33,887 bases of DNA. It comes from Selaginella moellendorffii (taxonomy: Eukaryota; Streptophyta; Lycopodiopsida; Selaginellales; Selaginellaceae). Positions 8,740-20,368 of this stretch are shown here, piece after piece (positions within the stretch are counted from its first letter, which is position 1; each line of letters starts with the position of its first letter). A model generated the notes under the pieces. It was not told the DNA's origin, did no database searches, and saw nothing but the letters and a program-made list of their open reading frames with translations. The stretch is taken from the NCBI RefSeq assembly GCF_000143415.4, contig NW_003314478.1, positions 1 to 33,887 on the forward strand, written 5' to 3'. Both the position numbers and the translations under genes were made by a program.

Positions 8740-10992
8740 TGCAACGTGTATGTACATTTCTCCAAGTCCCTTAGGGACTGATACAAAAAGCAAGAATCCC
8801 TTAGTGCTGTTCACTCAACTACGCTGTCCTGCAATTCTCCACCTAATAGTGATCGCTGCCCTCCAATCGTGGCTGCAGTGGTCGTCGCCTCCGCAGTGCA
8901 TCCAGTGCCAGATCGCCACGTCGAGCCTCCTTTGTTACCGTGTCCGAAGGTCTCCATTTCCACTTGACCTCCCCCTCGTGTTCAGTACCGTAGCACAGAG
9001 TCCATAGTCGTCGCCAAGCTGTGAGTGCCTCCCTGTTTTTCCCATGCTCCTGGAGCAGCGTATCCCTCAAGCGGATAGCAGCTAGTGTGAGCCTCCACCA
9101 GTTCGCCATGATCGCTGAAATCCGAGCGCACTGCCCTTCAAAGTGGTTGTGGTTCCGAGCCTCCCAGAGTGCCTGTACCCCGGAAGCCCGCCATACCTCC
9201 CATCTCACCCGTCCAAGGGCCTCCCACACTGTAGTCCCAACTTCGGCGCCTACCGCGTCCCATCTAACTCGGGTGCCCCATCCTGAGCGTCCCCAACACC
9301 CGATCTTCCGCCAAGCTGCTCCTGTGCTTGGTCTCCTTGCCTCTAGAAACCATTGGGTGACATCCCCTTCTCGAATTTCGAACTCCTGCTTGTCCCCTAG
9401 TTCCCTCGTCGCTTTTGCTACCTGCCGCCACGTCTCCTTGGCCACGTCACAATCCCAGAGGAGGTGTGTGACTGTCTCCAGTTCCCTGCATTCCAGACAC
9501 TTGCGAGCATTCTCCGCTTGAAATCGCTGGCCTACTAGCAGCCCATTCGTCGCCACGAGCCAAGAGGTTACCTTTGATTTTTCCTGGATCGGTAGTTTCC
9601 AGAACGCCACGGTATTGTCAATCACCTGGTCCGCCTCCACTCCTAGCGCGATCCACTTTTGCCACAGTCGTGGGATTTCTTCTCTCTCAAATTCCCTGTT
9701 CACCATCAAACCGTTCCGCGCATCCTTGACCTCGTAAGTGAAGAAGCTGTTCGCCCCGCGTCTCCACGCTGCTGGGTCCCAGTCCAGGTCTTCTATTAAC
9801 TCTTTCCTCCACCATATTAGCCGTCCCTCTCCTTCTAGCCAGCATGGTGACTCTACCACTTCTGTCCGAGTTGCTGTCTGTCTTAGAACCCGGATTCGTC
9901 CTTTCACTTCATCGTCCGTGACCTGCGGCATCTGTTGGGGATTCCCCACCTCGAGGAGTGTGTCGCCTCTCACTACACGAAAAGGCCTACCGAGGTTCTG
10001 GTCTGGGTCTGTCACAAACCACACCTCAATCTCCCCCTCATTCCACGCTGGGGTTGGCATCGTGAATGCCCGAGTCCATTTCCCAAGTGGTACTTGCTCG
10101 CCGTCCGACGTTTCCTCCCTTTGAATTGCCACAAAGTCCCCAGCGTGTAGTCTTCTTGCTGGCCATTTATCCACTGTCCGTGCCTCTATCACAGCCCGCA
10201 GTAGCTTCAGTAGATCCCACTTCACGTCCCGCCACTTCCCTGGCCCGAAAACTTGGAAGCGCCGGGACGATTTCTGTGGATCCGGATCTACCACTCCAAC
10301 TAGTTGTTTGACTGTCCTGAAGCCTCCTTGGTGTACCCGCCTCCATATGGTGTAGTGGTTCTCTCGACCTAGTGTCCTGTCTCCTGCCTTGAACAACTCA
10401 TTGAAAAATAGCGGCTGGTTCAGCCAGTCCTCTGCCCTGTTTGGGATGACCTGCGTCACTGGAAATGACTTCCAGAGCCGATGGAGACCCTGGACCAACT
10501 GGCCTCCCCCTACCACCTGTGTTTGGCCCTCCGCAAACATCCAGCGGGGGTCCTCATCCCACACTCTTGCGAATCCGTGCTTCGGCCTAATGGCTAGCAT
10601 GCTCTGCCTGAACAAGAGCTTCCAAACTTGGGCCCCCGGTTGAAGGCCCATTAATATGACTTTGTACCTCAGCGCCTTGCTCATGTCACTTGGGTCGATT
10701 ATCCCCAAGCCGCCTAGAACTCGTGGTCTCGCCGTCGACTGCCATGCCACCTTGGCCATCGTCCGGCCACTGACCAGCGCTCCCTTCCACACATACATGC
10801 GCACCATGGACCTTATGTGCTTGAGTGTTGTCTCTAGAACCGGCCATACTGAGAGGTGGTACCACGTACTCGGCAACACAATGCTTTTCGCCACCACCAC
10901 CCTTGCCGGCAGTCCCAGTTTCCGTGGCGCCCATTTCTGAATCGCAGTTCTGGTCCTCCGCAGCAGCGCTGAGTCCTGTGTAGAAGCTTTGA
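8740..10992 (-). mobile_element. 5'-truncated LINE (L1-type) insertion
   Basis: The 2253-bp insert is flanked by the 15-bp target duplication ACAGCCAAGGATTGA at 8725-8739 and 10993-11007. Copy B has this sequence once (near 32953). The element reads on the minus strand; its 5' end is cut inside ORF2 at the insertion junction, as is common for target-primed reverse transcription. No poly(A) tail is visible at the 3' end (8740 side). A 15-bp palindrome AGTCCCTTAGGGACT at 8765-8779 lies in the 3' UTR. Confidence 0.92.
8843..10992 (-). CDS. LINE ORF2 C-terminal part (zf-RVT region), 5'-truncated
   Basis: The frame is open from the truncation at 10992 to TAG at 8843-8845 (about 716 codons) with no internal stop. 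The N-terminal part carries the segment that follows the RT palm in plant LINEs (KLGLPARVVVAKSIVLP, then WKG and GGLGI). A reverse-transcriptase zinc-binding motif CLECRELETVTHLLWDC (C-x2-C-x7-H-x4-C) is encoded at about 9450-9501, followed by the usual tail (ALWEARNHNHFEG). The endonuclease and RT catalytic core are absent, so this copy cannot move itself. The absence of frameshifts indicates a fairly young insertion. Confidence 0.9.
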
Positions 10993-11007
10993 ACAGCCAA
11001 GGATTGA

Positions 11008-11219
11008 GCTGGCCACGATCTTAGCACTGTTTTGGAACTAGTAAGTAGAATCTCGTAGAATCTATTCAGCAATTCTATGTACTTCAGGTACTATAGTGAT
11101 TCAAGTAAAATCCAAAAAAAAAGGGAAACATCTACAATACAACGTTTTGAGCGCTCTTCTCTTGTCTTCTCTCGAGTAAAAGCTTTGATTCTTCTAGCTC
11201 TCTCTTGCCTCCTGTTTTC
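11008..11219. other. Intergenic/3' UTR region before calnexin A
   Basis: 212 bp with no ORF of note, colinear with 32968-33181 in copy B. It probably contains the calnexin 3' UTR (minus) and the 3' flank of the glycine-rich gene (plus), which converge here. Confidence 0.5.
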
Positions 11220-12707
11220 TTACGATTCGCGTCGGGTTCTCCTTTGACAGGCGCCCTCGCCTTCCTTCTCAATCTCGTTGCCTGTCGCGTCGTCCTCCGC
11301 CTTGTCCTTGGAATCGTCCGGGCTGGAGATGTCTTCCTTCTTGGACTTCTCTACAGTCACCTGAACCATGAGAATCCAAAACTAGCGCAACTCTATTGCT
11401 AATTGTACCTTCGTCTTGTTGGGGGGCGATTTCTTGCCACCAAAAAGAATCTTAAACAGCGTGACCACCAAGATGAGCGGGATCAAAGCTATGGTGCTCA
11501 AAGAAATGGTTGGGAACTTCTCGGCCTTCTCCAGAAGATCCTGTGTGTCACAAACGAAAAGAAAGTAAGAATACGAGACAAAGTCCATGCTCATGTGTTT
11601 TACTTACAAGAATCTTTTCCTTCTGTGACGCCAAAGCCGGGATGTCGGCAACCTTGCGCAGGTACTCAAACATCTTTGCCTGAAAAGATTCAAGGTCGTC
11701 ACACACACACACAAGAAAGAAAACAAAAGACAGACAAAAGAAGACAAAGGAAAAGTACCTGGATGCCGTCAGGACTCGGAGTCGCTTCTTCAATTTTTTG
11801 CTTCTCCCTCTCAGCCTCGTACTTGGGCTTCCATTTCGTCTCCCTGTACTCTGCTGCCACAGCCTCGTCGGTCGCCACCAGGATGTTGTCAAAAAGAATG
11901 CCGTCCTGCATCGTCCAGATCTCGATCCCTATCGCCGAGATCGGCTCTAGATCCGGCCTGTCCAACTCGAAGTACTCCGGGTTCGGTATTTGCTTCGGAG
12001 CCCAGATCCCCTTGTAAGCCGGGTTGTCGATCACTTCGGAGGATACCACTTCCCCTTGTAGTCCGGGTTCCTCTTCATGGGCCTCTTCCATTCTCCACAC
12101 CCAGACGCTTCCTCACACTTTGGGTTGCTGATCTTCGGGGGCTCCCACTCGCCATCCTCTTCGTCGTCCCAGTTCGCGGGCTTGCTAGCTTCCGGATCGT
12201 CAACCTCGTCCGGCTCGTTGTCCAGCCAGTCATCGGGCTTGACCGCCTCCGCGTCCTCGATCTCCAGTGGAGCGTCCTCGTCCCAATTCTCGGGCTTGGT
12301 CGCTTCCGGATCGGGGATCTTCGCCCGCTCGTCCCAGTCCTGGGGCTTCTTGTCGTCGGGATCGGAGATGGTCTTGGGCGGGATCACGGCCGGCTCGAAG
12401 TCGCTCGAGAGGAGGTCGACGCTCTTCTCCTCCTTGCCGTCGACGAGGATCTTGAGCGTGTTGTTCGGGTAGATCACTGCCGTGTAGACGTGAGAGAGCT
12501 TGTCAGCCACTGGCGGTACTTGAGGTGATGCTCGATGTGCTTGTCGGATTTGGGGCCCTTGTGCTTGTAGATGAATTGCACCTTGTTGGTGTTTCCACAT
12601 TTGTCTGGCCCAAACATGATTGAGTAGGGGGATTCATTACTGAAATTGCTGGGCGTCCATTGCAAGAGAAGGAACTTGAGATAGGCGATGCCACACTCTA
12701 ATCCCTT
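11220..12707 (-). pseudogene. Calnexin, copy A: two frameshifts and missing 5' exons
   Basis: Calnexin is an ER-membrane lectin chaperone that binds monoglucosylated glycoproteins. Reading on the minus strand: exon 11759-12707 (lectin-domain end NESPYSIMFGPDKCG, then a P-domain with four KPxxWD-type and four GxWxPP/NPxY-type repeats, then IGIEIWTMQDGILFDNIL); exon 11608-11679; exon 11409-11540 with one transmembrane helix (LSTIALIPLILVVTLFKILF); exon 11220-11360, acidic/basic tail ending RRTRRES. Introns are 79, 67 and 48 bp with GT-AG ends. The four-plus-four repeats and the membrane helix separate it from calreticulin. Frameshifts occur near 12511-12522 (after EHHLK) and near 12031-12038 (after WYPPK, immediate TGA). 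A 3' splice site (ATTCCAG) at 12708 begins the first visible exon, but no upstream exon is found. Confidence 0.9.
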
Positions 12708-13260
12708 CTGGAATTATAAAGATTGGGTTTAAACCTTAGTCAAACACAGAATAAGGGAGTTAAATTATGCTTTAAGTTAGTCATCCATGTTTAGCTTACC
12801 CAGTATCTTTATTATATTTTTGGAATTCATCAAAAACTAAAAAACTCAAAAGTAGTTTTATGGTGAAAAACCTTAAGAGAATATTAGATTTTGTCAGATT
12901 ATAACATTGGTATTGGAGCCTAATTTAATTCTCATGGCTGACAAATATGGAAGGAAAACCAAGGTTATGGTGACTAGAGGATAACTTAAATATGATTGTA
13001 GATGATCATTCCTAAAGGATTGTTAAGCACCAAATTAAGGTAATAGAATAGAAAAAAGGCTTGTAAACAAAACCCTCCTTTGTAAAAAAAATACATGCTT
13101 TAAGATTTTACTTTAGTCCCAAAAATTAATTTTTAAAACAATCACAAAAGCTTACTAAATATAAAATGACACTAGATTGCAAATTTAAATGCAAGAATGA
13201 CAAAGTGTATATTTGACAAAATGATATGTTAAAGTTTAGTACTGTGGAGTCCACTATTGT
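12708..13260. other. AT-rich stretch upstream of the calnexin remnant
   Basis: No gene is seen. It may begin as the intron before the first visible calnexin exon (the AG splice site is at 12708), but no further calnexin exon follows, so the gene is truncated somewhere here. AT-rich with no clear repeat. Confidence 0.5.
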
Positions 13261-13940
13261 ATGTCTACACAGGATCAAGAGATATGGACTTTGACACGAC
13301 GATTTTTTGATAAAATGCCATACCAACAGCTAGTTTCTTGGAACACCATGCTTGATGCTTATGCCCAACACGGGTATATGGTAGAAGCAAGGGTCATGTT
13401 CAATTCAATGGTGGAGAAGGACGTAATTTCTTGGACTAGAATGCTTGCTGCCTATGGCCTTAGTGGCCAGAGTTCACTTGCAAGAAAAACTTTTGCCCAG
13501 ATGCCAGGGAAGAATGAAGTTTCTTGGGATGCAATGCTCAGTGCATGTACCCAAGCAGGGGATTCGGTTTCTGTGTTTAAGATGTTTCACACTATGCAGA
13601 TGGCCGGCATTTACAACCAAGTTGGATTTGTCTCCGCCCTCAATGCTCACGGCCAAGTTGGCAGTGTTAAATGTGCTAGAAGTTGCTTTGTTTCGATGGC
13701 TTTTGACTGTGGCATTCAGCCTGCATAATCGATGGCTTGGCAAGAGCTGGTTACATTGACAATGCAAGAGAACTCATCGGAAACATGACATTTGTTCCCA
13801 CTTCTTTGAATTGGCTGTGCCTTTTAGCTGCATGTCAGAGCCTCGAGTGTGGAACCTGCATATCAAAATGGGTGTCTGGACTTGCGAGCAGCAGAGCTAT
13901 GTATCCTCTCCTGGCAAATGTATGGGCTTGGCATTGTTAG
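13261..13940 (+). pseudogene. PPR pseudogene, third PPR locus
   Basis: The frame from 13261 to a stop at 13728 encodes about three 31-residue PPR motifs (FDKMPYQQLVSWNTML, then VISW and EVSW units) and a longer motif ending CGIQPA. The next segment, IDGLARAGYIDNARELI and an E1-like start (NWLCLLAACQS), is in another frame (to about 13940). The residues that normally join these two parts (the HY-C-MVDL region) are missing, so a small deletion plus frameshift has broken the gene. The N-terminal motifs and the E2/DYW end are also missing. It is clearly distinct in sequence from the PPR genes of copies A and B. Confidence 0.8.
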
Positions 13941-14694
13941 AATCTAAGGGGAAAAAAACTGCTGCCTAGATTATGTTGTCAAATTGCTCAAGAATTTAAG
14001 ACTAGAAGTACCAATTGCGTTTCATGCTTGATAATTTCAAATATTGACAAAATGGGAAAAAAACTAAAAATCATTTGTCTATATAACACCCAACATTCCC
14101 AGGATCTGAGGGTGGACCTCCTGGACCAAAGAGGCTCTGAGAGATCGCGAGCAACTTCAATCAGACAGATACCTTGCAATACCTAGCGATTGAGGTGTGT
14201 GGAAAGTGCAGCAGGCGAAAATTGTGTTTGATGATCCGCCTGAGGGAATGTGTTTGATTCTATGTGAATGTTCTCAAAACTCTTCATGGAAAACTAGAAA
14301 ACGATCAATGTTTGATGCCTGACGACGATACTTGCTGCCATGATAGGTACTAACAAAGCAAATATTCCTTTGTGCCATGATGCTCACATGAAGCTCTTCA
14401 GAGCGATGGAGATGGAATGCGATGCCCTTGTCATGGCAGCGTGGGGCTGCTTTCTTCTGCAATCGACACTCCAGCCGACTCGATCCATCGCCTTGGACTC
14501 CTCCAAATCGTGCGGTCCTTCGGTATCTGACCTAGTCTCGCTGCACCAAACGACGATTAAGTCAATGCAAGTGCTATGTCCATATCACCCATGTTTTGTA
14601 TTACAGATTGGGCTTTACAGGAATCTTAGACAAGCACTCTTGATTCCTCTGACAACAGCACGCAATGTAGCTCCGACCTCTCAAACTCCTTGTC
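13941..14694. other. Degenerate region, possibly PPR-derived
   Basis: No intact gene. Short translated pieces resemble PPR motifs (QQAKIVFDDPPEG near 14200-14240; KLFRAMEMECDA near 14390-14425), separated by stops and frame changes. This may be a decayed continuation of the 13261 locus or another PPR remnant. The region ends where E2 begins, about 14695. Confidence 0.35.
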
Positions 14695-15120
14695 CATAGG
14701 ATAGTGGTGTGAGGTTCAGGGCCTTGGGCCACTGAACGAAGTATTAATGCTAAACTCCCAAGCATGGAGCTAAGGAGTGATGGAACCGGACTATGGAGCA
14801 ACTCTTGGGCATACAGCCTAAAGAGTGAAGGGACAGGAACCAAGAGTAATTTGGAACAATCCTAGAGTATCTAACATCCCAATGCTAGGACTAATATGCA
14901 AAACGGAGTTAAATGGAGTCTGGCACTATTTCGGCATACCAATGGCCTAATGCAAGGACATGGGTACTTTACCAGCTAGCATGGAATGGAAGTTGGGCTT
15001 ATACCCAAGCTAGACGCAGAACAAGGACAAGCATGCAAGTGAGAGCTAAACTATGCCGCAGGTTAGTCGGCCATGCTCTACCTACCCACTATCCCTACTA
15101 TACATTTGAAACCCCTCACA
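14695..15120 (-). repeat. E2 3' LTR remnant, truncated at both ends
   Basis: Reverse complement of the LTR middle (compare 19800-20240 and 26500-26940). The first ~430 bp of the LTR and the polypurine tract are missing: at 15120/15121 the interior (equivalent to about 25757 in E1) joins LTR sequence equivalent to about 26500. The last ~110 bp of the LTR are missing at the 14695 end. Confidence 0.8.
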
Positions 15121-18100
15121 GCCGGAGCAAAGAAACCAAACCCATCGGTAAGGTTTAGATAGATTATTGTAAACAGGCAAATAGAGTTGTTTACACAGTC
15201 ATGCTCGATAGAGAGGCGAGTTATGTGACTAGTCGACAATAACTACCCCATGACTAAAGATTTCACCATGCACACGAAGTGCCGAAGCCAATCTGCCGAT
15301 ACTGGCCCAAATTCAAAGATCAATAGATGGACCATATCAAAGTCAGAGACAATGATATCTTAGAGACTTAAGTATCAGTGATTAAATCTTAGATTAAAAC
15401 ATAAAAGTATTCCAAGTAAGTTATCATCCGATAAACCAGTATTATAGTATAGAAACCACCAAGATCATCATGATTGGAAAACATAAGATTCACTATCCAA
15501 CAAAATTCAATAGTTAATGTATCATCAAGAAACCTCAATGATAAAACTTAACGATCAAATACTGTAGATAGAATGCCAAATAACTTATAAAAGATAACTC
15601 AAAGAACACAAAGTAACATTGATTGGTAAGCAAAATGCTCGTGAATGTATCAATCAAAGGAGAGAAATATCATAACTAACTCGAGCAACAATCAATAGAA
15701 TAAAATGAATGTTGCAGAACCAACAAATATTGTTTATGTCAACTATCACACTAGCCAATGCAAATAAATCCCAGGCAACAACACCAAGGAACTTAAGTTG
15801 CCTAAAGCAGTGTCAGTAACATCCTATTGATATCTCAACCCAAGAGATCATTCCAGAGCAAACCACAAGGAACTGTGGATATTGGGAAAAGCTATAAGCC
15901 ATCAAGGAGAATAACTAACCATCACGAAAGATCATCAATCATTCTATAATAAAGAGAGATGTATAATCATTGTCGAAGAAAGAATCTACCATCCCGAAGA
16001 ATAACAAATCATTCTTGATCAACAATAATCAAGCAAAACCTTTTGACAAAGATAATTCTTAGATGATAATCAATTATCACCAATGATTGCTAGATGCAAA
16101 AGCCAACTTCAGCATTGAAGCTAATGAGCCAAAAATGTTTTCCCTAATAACTTATAACAAATGGAACAATGAGCATAAAAACTCAAAGAACCAAAAGTTT
16201 GAAGAAGTCTATAGCCAAGTCTTGCCTAAAATGATCACAAGTCTTACATGAACTCATTTCAATACCAAAGAAGAAATCATGGCATAACCCACAATATCCC
16301 CCTCAACACATCCATAAGTTAAACTTCAAAATGTAAAGCTAATGAAAAGCATAATTGCATCAATCCAAAAGTCAAGCACAATGAAGCTATGCTCAACAAG
16401 TGATCACTAAACGATCCTTCATGAATTCATTTATAGCAAGACGTAACTCACTTCATAACAAGCATAAGAAAAATCATCAATGATCAATATATTTTAACTC
16501 AAATCTAACAAAGATTCAAACATTCCAATATCAATCATTAACTCTTCATCTCGTAAAGCTAGCATAGTTCACGACTAAATCACTTTTCAAGGAAAAGTCA
16601 AAGCTCAACCCCTACTAAATAATCTCGTCTAGAACACAACTAACTCAAACTTGCCACTCAATTTATTTGAATATCAACATAGTTGCTAACTAGCAAATGC
16701 ACAAATGCCAATAATATAAAGCCATAGCCAAATCATCAACACTATTTTCATCGAGACTAATGAAATTCAACATCAATCTTTCGGAGAGATATTTTATTTC
16801 ACTCAAATCTCAACATTAACAATGTCAATGATAAGGCATTACTTCAATGTCATCAACACCATAACAAAGCTAGAAGAAAGCACGAGTGAAAACACTTCCT
16901 CAAGGAGTAAATCACCACATCCAAGACTCAATGAAATCTAACACCACAGACTAGACATAACCAAATGATATCAACAGAGATAGAGTCAATATGCTAACAT
17001 GGAAAACCCATGTAAGTCTAACGACACGATTCTTCGCAACACCATTCAGTAAAGCAAGTCCATCACCGCTAAATCATTATCGAGCAAAGCAAGTATCAAA
17101 AGTCCTCAATGAAGTCTACAAGCAATTATTAGTCGCTAAGCAACTAACAATCACTCTTTCAACTTGCCTTCAAAGGACCCAACACTAAACTCATATCATC
17201 AAGTATGAGATAAAGGACAAACATAAACTAAATGACCCCTCGAATCCAACTTAGCTGTAATAAGCTCATTATCACATTTACCCAATAGCTCTAAGCATGC
17301 CTTGAAGAAGCTAGCTACACATGATCAACACTTAGTCGAAACAAAAATGAAGATTATAAGATGGACTCATATTGGTACATAACCTCCACTTAGACAAGCT
17401 ATAGTACAGGTACTAATATCTTAAACTCAAACAACTAAGTTGGACATTACTATCCTTAGCTAAGGTGCAGGACCATCAAGATCAAGTCAAGATCAGTGAG
17501 AGCTCACTACTTTTATAGAGTTTAACGAAATGCAAGGTGCAACCTGCTACTAAACATAATGCTACAGAAAAAAGGCACAAGGGTCACCCTTCTTCGAAAA
17601 GTGTAATAGCCACTTTTCTACACCAACTCCAGACTTTATCCAACTTAATTGCCTTAGCTTTAAAAGTTAACATCCTTTTTAGGCCGCATCATAAAAACTA
17701 CATACTAAGGTCTAAGGTAACTAAAGTCAACTCCAACCCTTTCACTAGTTTGTGTTGACTTACGAAAATGGAATGGTTTTCAAGCAAAGTGATCAATAAA
17801 TCAGCCATTGGAAAAGTCTAAGAAAATTTGTGGAAATTTTCTATCCTAGAGAAAGAATGATTTTCAGTCTAGAAGTGCAAACTTTCAAGACTCAATCAAC
17901 TTCTTCCTACTAACAAGTTCACATAGGTTCCCCTTAACATAAATTTTCAAGACCCAACAGCATGCTAAACAGTGAATATCTTGCCCATATTTCAAACATC
18001 CAACACCGACATCCACAAAATGCAAAATGAACATCCAAGACTTGATCACGAAGACTATATCTTCAGATATCTACATTGCATTAACACTCTTCTTTAATCA

Positions 18101-19206
18101 TTTTCAAGATCTAATGTAAAGTCAAAACACTAACAAAAAAAATGACATGGAAAATCAAGCTCTAAGGAAAATTCCTCATCACTCGAAATAACAATGCCAC
18201 TTCTACTAACACAAGTGCTAGTGATGTCAATGCCTCAAGTACATATCTTCATCCAACAATCTACTCCAAGTGCTAACGGATAAACTAACAAGCCATAGAA
18301 AGTGAATGCTATAACCCTTTCCAACATTTTATGGGCAACCTCTCACGGAAACAAGGAACTAACTTAAGCTTAGCATAATGGACCACTATCGAGAACCCAG
18401 TCAAAGTTACTAAAATGCTACTTCATGCAAGTAGACTAGCTTCACCATCAACCACTTTAGGGTTGATCATCATTTAACTAAGCAACTTCGTAAACACATT
18501 GATCATAATTATATGGATATGATAGAAATATCACAATGACTTGATCATCAATTGAGCAACACTTCTCTCATAAACTTTCTTAGATTGGACTGAAGGCAGT
18601 GTGAACGAAAGCCTAAGGTTTAGTCAAAGATGAGACCAAAAAGAGAGTTGTCAGGAACGAAGGATCAAACACGTAAATCATTTTCTCTTCTTGGAGAAAT
18701 GATTCGCAACGAGGTGCTAACTCATTTTGCTCATGTTCACATCATGCAATCAAGAGTCCCTACCTTGATGCATGTTGGAAATGATAGTCTTGTAAATGGT
18801 GAGTCATGGGATGGATAACAGTGAAGTGCTAAACCATTTTGTCTAAGCTTGCTATTAAAAGACTTAGGTTACAATACTCAATTCTTTTCCGGGGAACCTT
18901 GCTATTGCTCCTGGAGTAGCTTGGTGTTGGATTAGTTTTGAGTTTGGTTGGATAGAGAGCGACATGAGTTTGTCTGTTTTGTGAACAAAAAGTTAGTGGT
19001 GTTTAGTGTTATAAGTCTCTATTGGTGGAGTGTGGCATTTATATTGCACTTTGTCAAATCAAGTTTACATTTGATACTCACATAAACCTTTGAAGTAATG
19101 ATAATGGCATTGCTTGTACGGCAATGACTACTTGAACCAATAGATTAATCTTTATAGTCTTTAATTGATCCACTTATAATCATGCCTTGAAAGGATCCAC
19201 TAGTGC
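15121..19206 (-). repeat. E2 interior, left arm of the large inverted repeat
   Basis: 4.1 kb without coding potential. As the reverse complement it follows E1 from about 20765 to 25757: for example 16991-17188 pairs with 23528-23758, and 17770-17860 pairs with 22170-22260. On the plus strand it is A/C-rich, so the element's sense strand is T/G-rich. The last bases before E1 (GGATCCACTAGTGC) match the E1 interior near 20762-20776 in reverse complement. Confidence 0.85.
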
Positions 19207-20355
19207 TGTTGCGAATATGACTTCGGGTATCGAAAGTTACCTGTCAGCTAGTCTTTACGGACACTCTTTCCTTACTGCTACGATGGCAGAAGGTCGGTAT
19301 TACTGGTTCCCTTTATTAGCCCCTCTTGTTCAAGTGTTAGTAAGCTGGGTTTAGCACATGTACTTAGCCAGATGGACATAAGGTAGGAACTCCTATGTAT
19401 TTTTAGCTGAGCATACTCAGCCTGGCTCTTAGTTCTCTTTTGCTCTGTTTTGCATTAGCTTGACAAGAACCCTTGCGTATTGAAATTAGTCCCTTAATAT
19501 CACTGGATGATAATTTACCGTGTTTGCCAAACACCCTCGCTATCATGCCCTTTGTGTTAGTCTCATTTCGGTCCCAAATGCTATTTATGGAAAGTGTCCA
19601 GATTTGCTTATTTGGCATATCTACGGAATGTAGAGATTGTCCTGAACACAATGGTGTTCGTCCTGTGTCCAAATTCGCAATCTAGCACCATTCCATATTT
19701 AGTAAATTTCGAGCTTGTCCTAGAGACTAACTCCTGATACTAAGTGAAGCTTGGGGTGAAAGCCCAAAACATGTGTTCCTCAAGGGGGTGGGGGGGGGGG
19801 GGGGCTGTGGGGTGTTCCAAATATATAGTAGGGATAATGGGTATGTCAGGCATGGCTAACCAACCTGAGGCATAGTCTAGCTCCCGCTTGCGTGCCTATC
19901 TTTGTTCTGTGTCCAACTTGGGTCTAAATCCAAGTTCCATTCTATGTTAGCTGGTGGAGTACCCATGTCCTTGTGTTAAGCCACTGGTATGCCAAAATAG
20001 CGCCAGACTTTGTTTGGCTCCATTTTGCGTGTTGGTCCTGGCATTGGGTTGCTGGTTGCTCCATGACTGTTCCAGGTCGCTCCAGGCTTCTGTCCCTGTG
20101 CTCCTTGGGCTGTATGCTTGGGAGTTGCTCCGTGGTCCGGTTCCATCACTCCTTGGCTCCACACTTGGGAGTTTGGCATTGTTCCCTTGTTCAATAGCCC
20201 AAGGCCTTGAACCTCGGGTTCTGCACCACTATCCTTTGGACACGTGGCATGTGACATGTGGCATCTATCACGTGGCATAAAGAGGGTTTATGTTCCGCTT
20301 TGTGGTGTTATCCTATGGTAAATCACCATAAGAGGTAAAAACCACATACGCTACA
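19207..20355 (+). repeat. E1 5' LTR (1149 bp)
   Basis: Begins TGTTGCGAATATG and ends ATACGCTACA. It contains a long G run at about 19786-19804, followed by sequence shared with the E2 LTR remnants. It is about 180 bp longer than the 3' LTR, which has lost the segment corresponding to about 19610-19785. Confidence 0.9.
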
Positions 20356-20357
20356 TT

Positions 20358-20368
20358 TGGTATCAGAG
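20358..20368 (+). promoter_or_regulatory. E1 primer-binding site
   Basis: TGGTATCAGAG, two bases after the LTR, matches the usual initiator-Met tRNA primer site. Confidence 0.85.

Larger units (their letters stand above)
248..11915 (+). repeat. Segmental duplication, copy A
   Basis: Sequence from 248 (starting TGCTTGTTTGAATGTAGG) is colinear with 29033 onward. Homology covers the AT-rich leader, the PPR gene, two glycine-rich genes and the calnexin 3' half, and reaches 11915, which pairs with the last base of the window. Only copy A contains the Copia (3949-8508 including one target duplication) and the LINE (8740-11007 including one target duplication). Subtracting both from 11668 bp leaves 4840 bp, against 4855 bp in copy B. 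The duplication is therefore older than both insertions. The calnexin sequence continues to 12707, so the true right end lies beyond what B can show. Confidence 0.95.

Noticed and set aside
9021-10940. Plus-strand frames of 70-166 codons within the LINE
   Set aside because: Antisense shadows of the intact LINE ORF2 on the minus strand.
11220-12707. Calreticulin instead of calnexin
   Set aside because: Four plus four P-domain repeats, a transmembrane helix and a cytosolic tail without a KDEL-type end point to calnexin.
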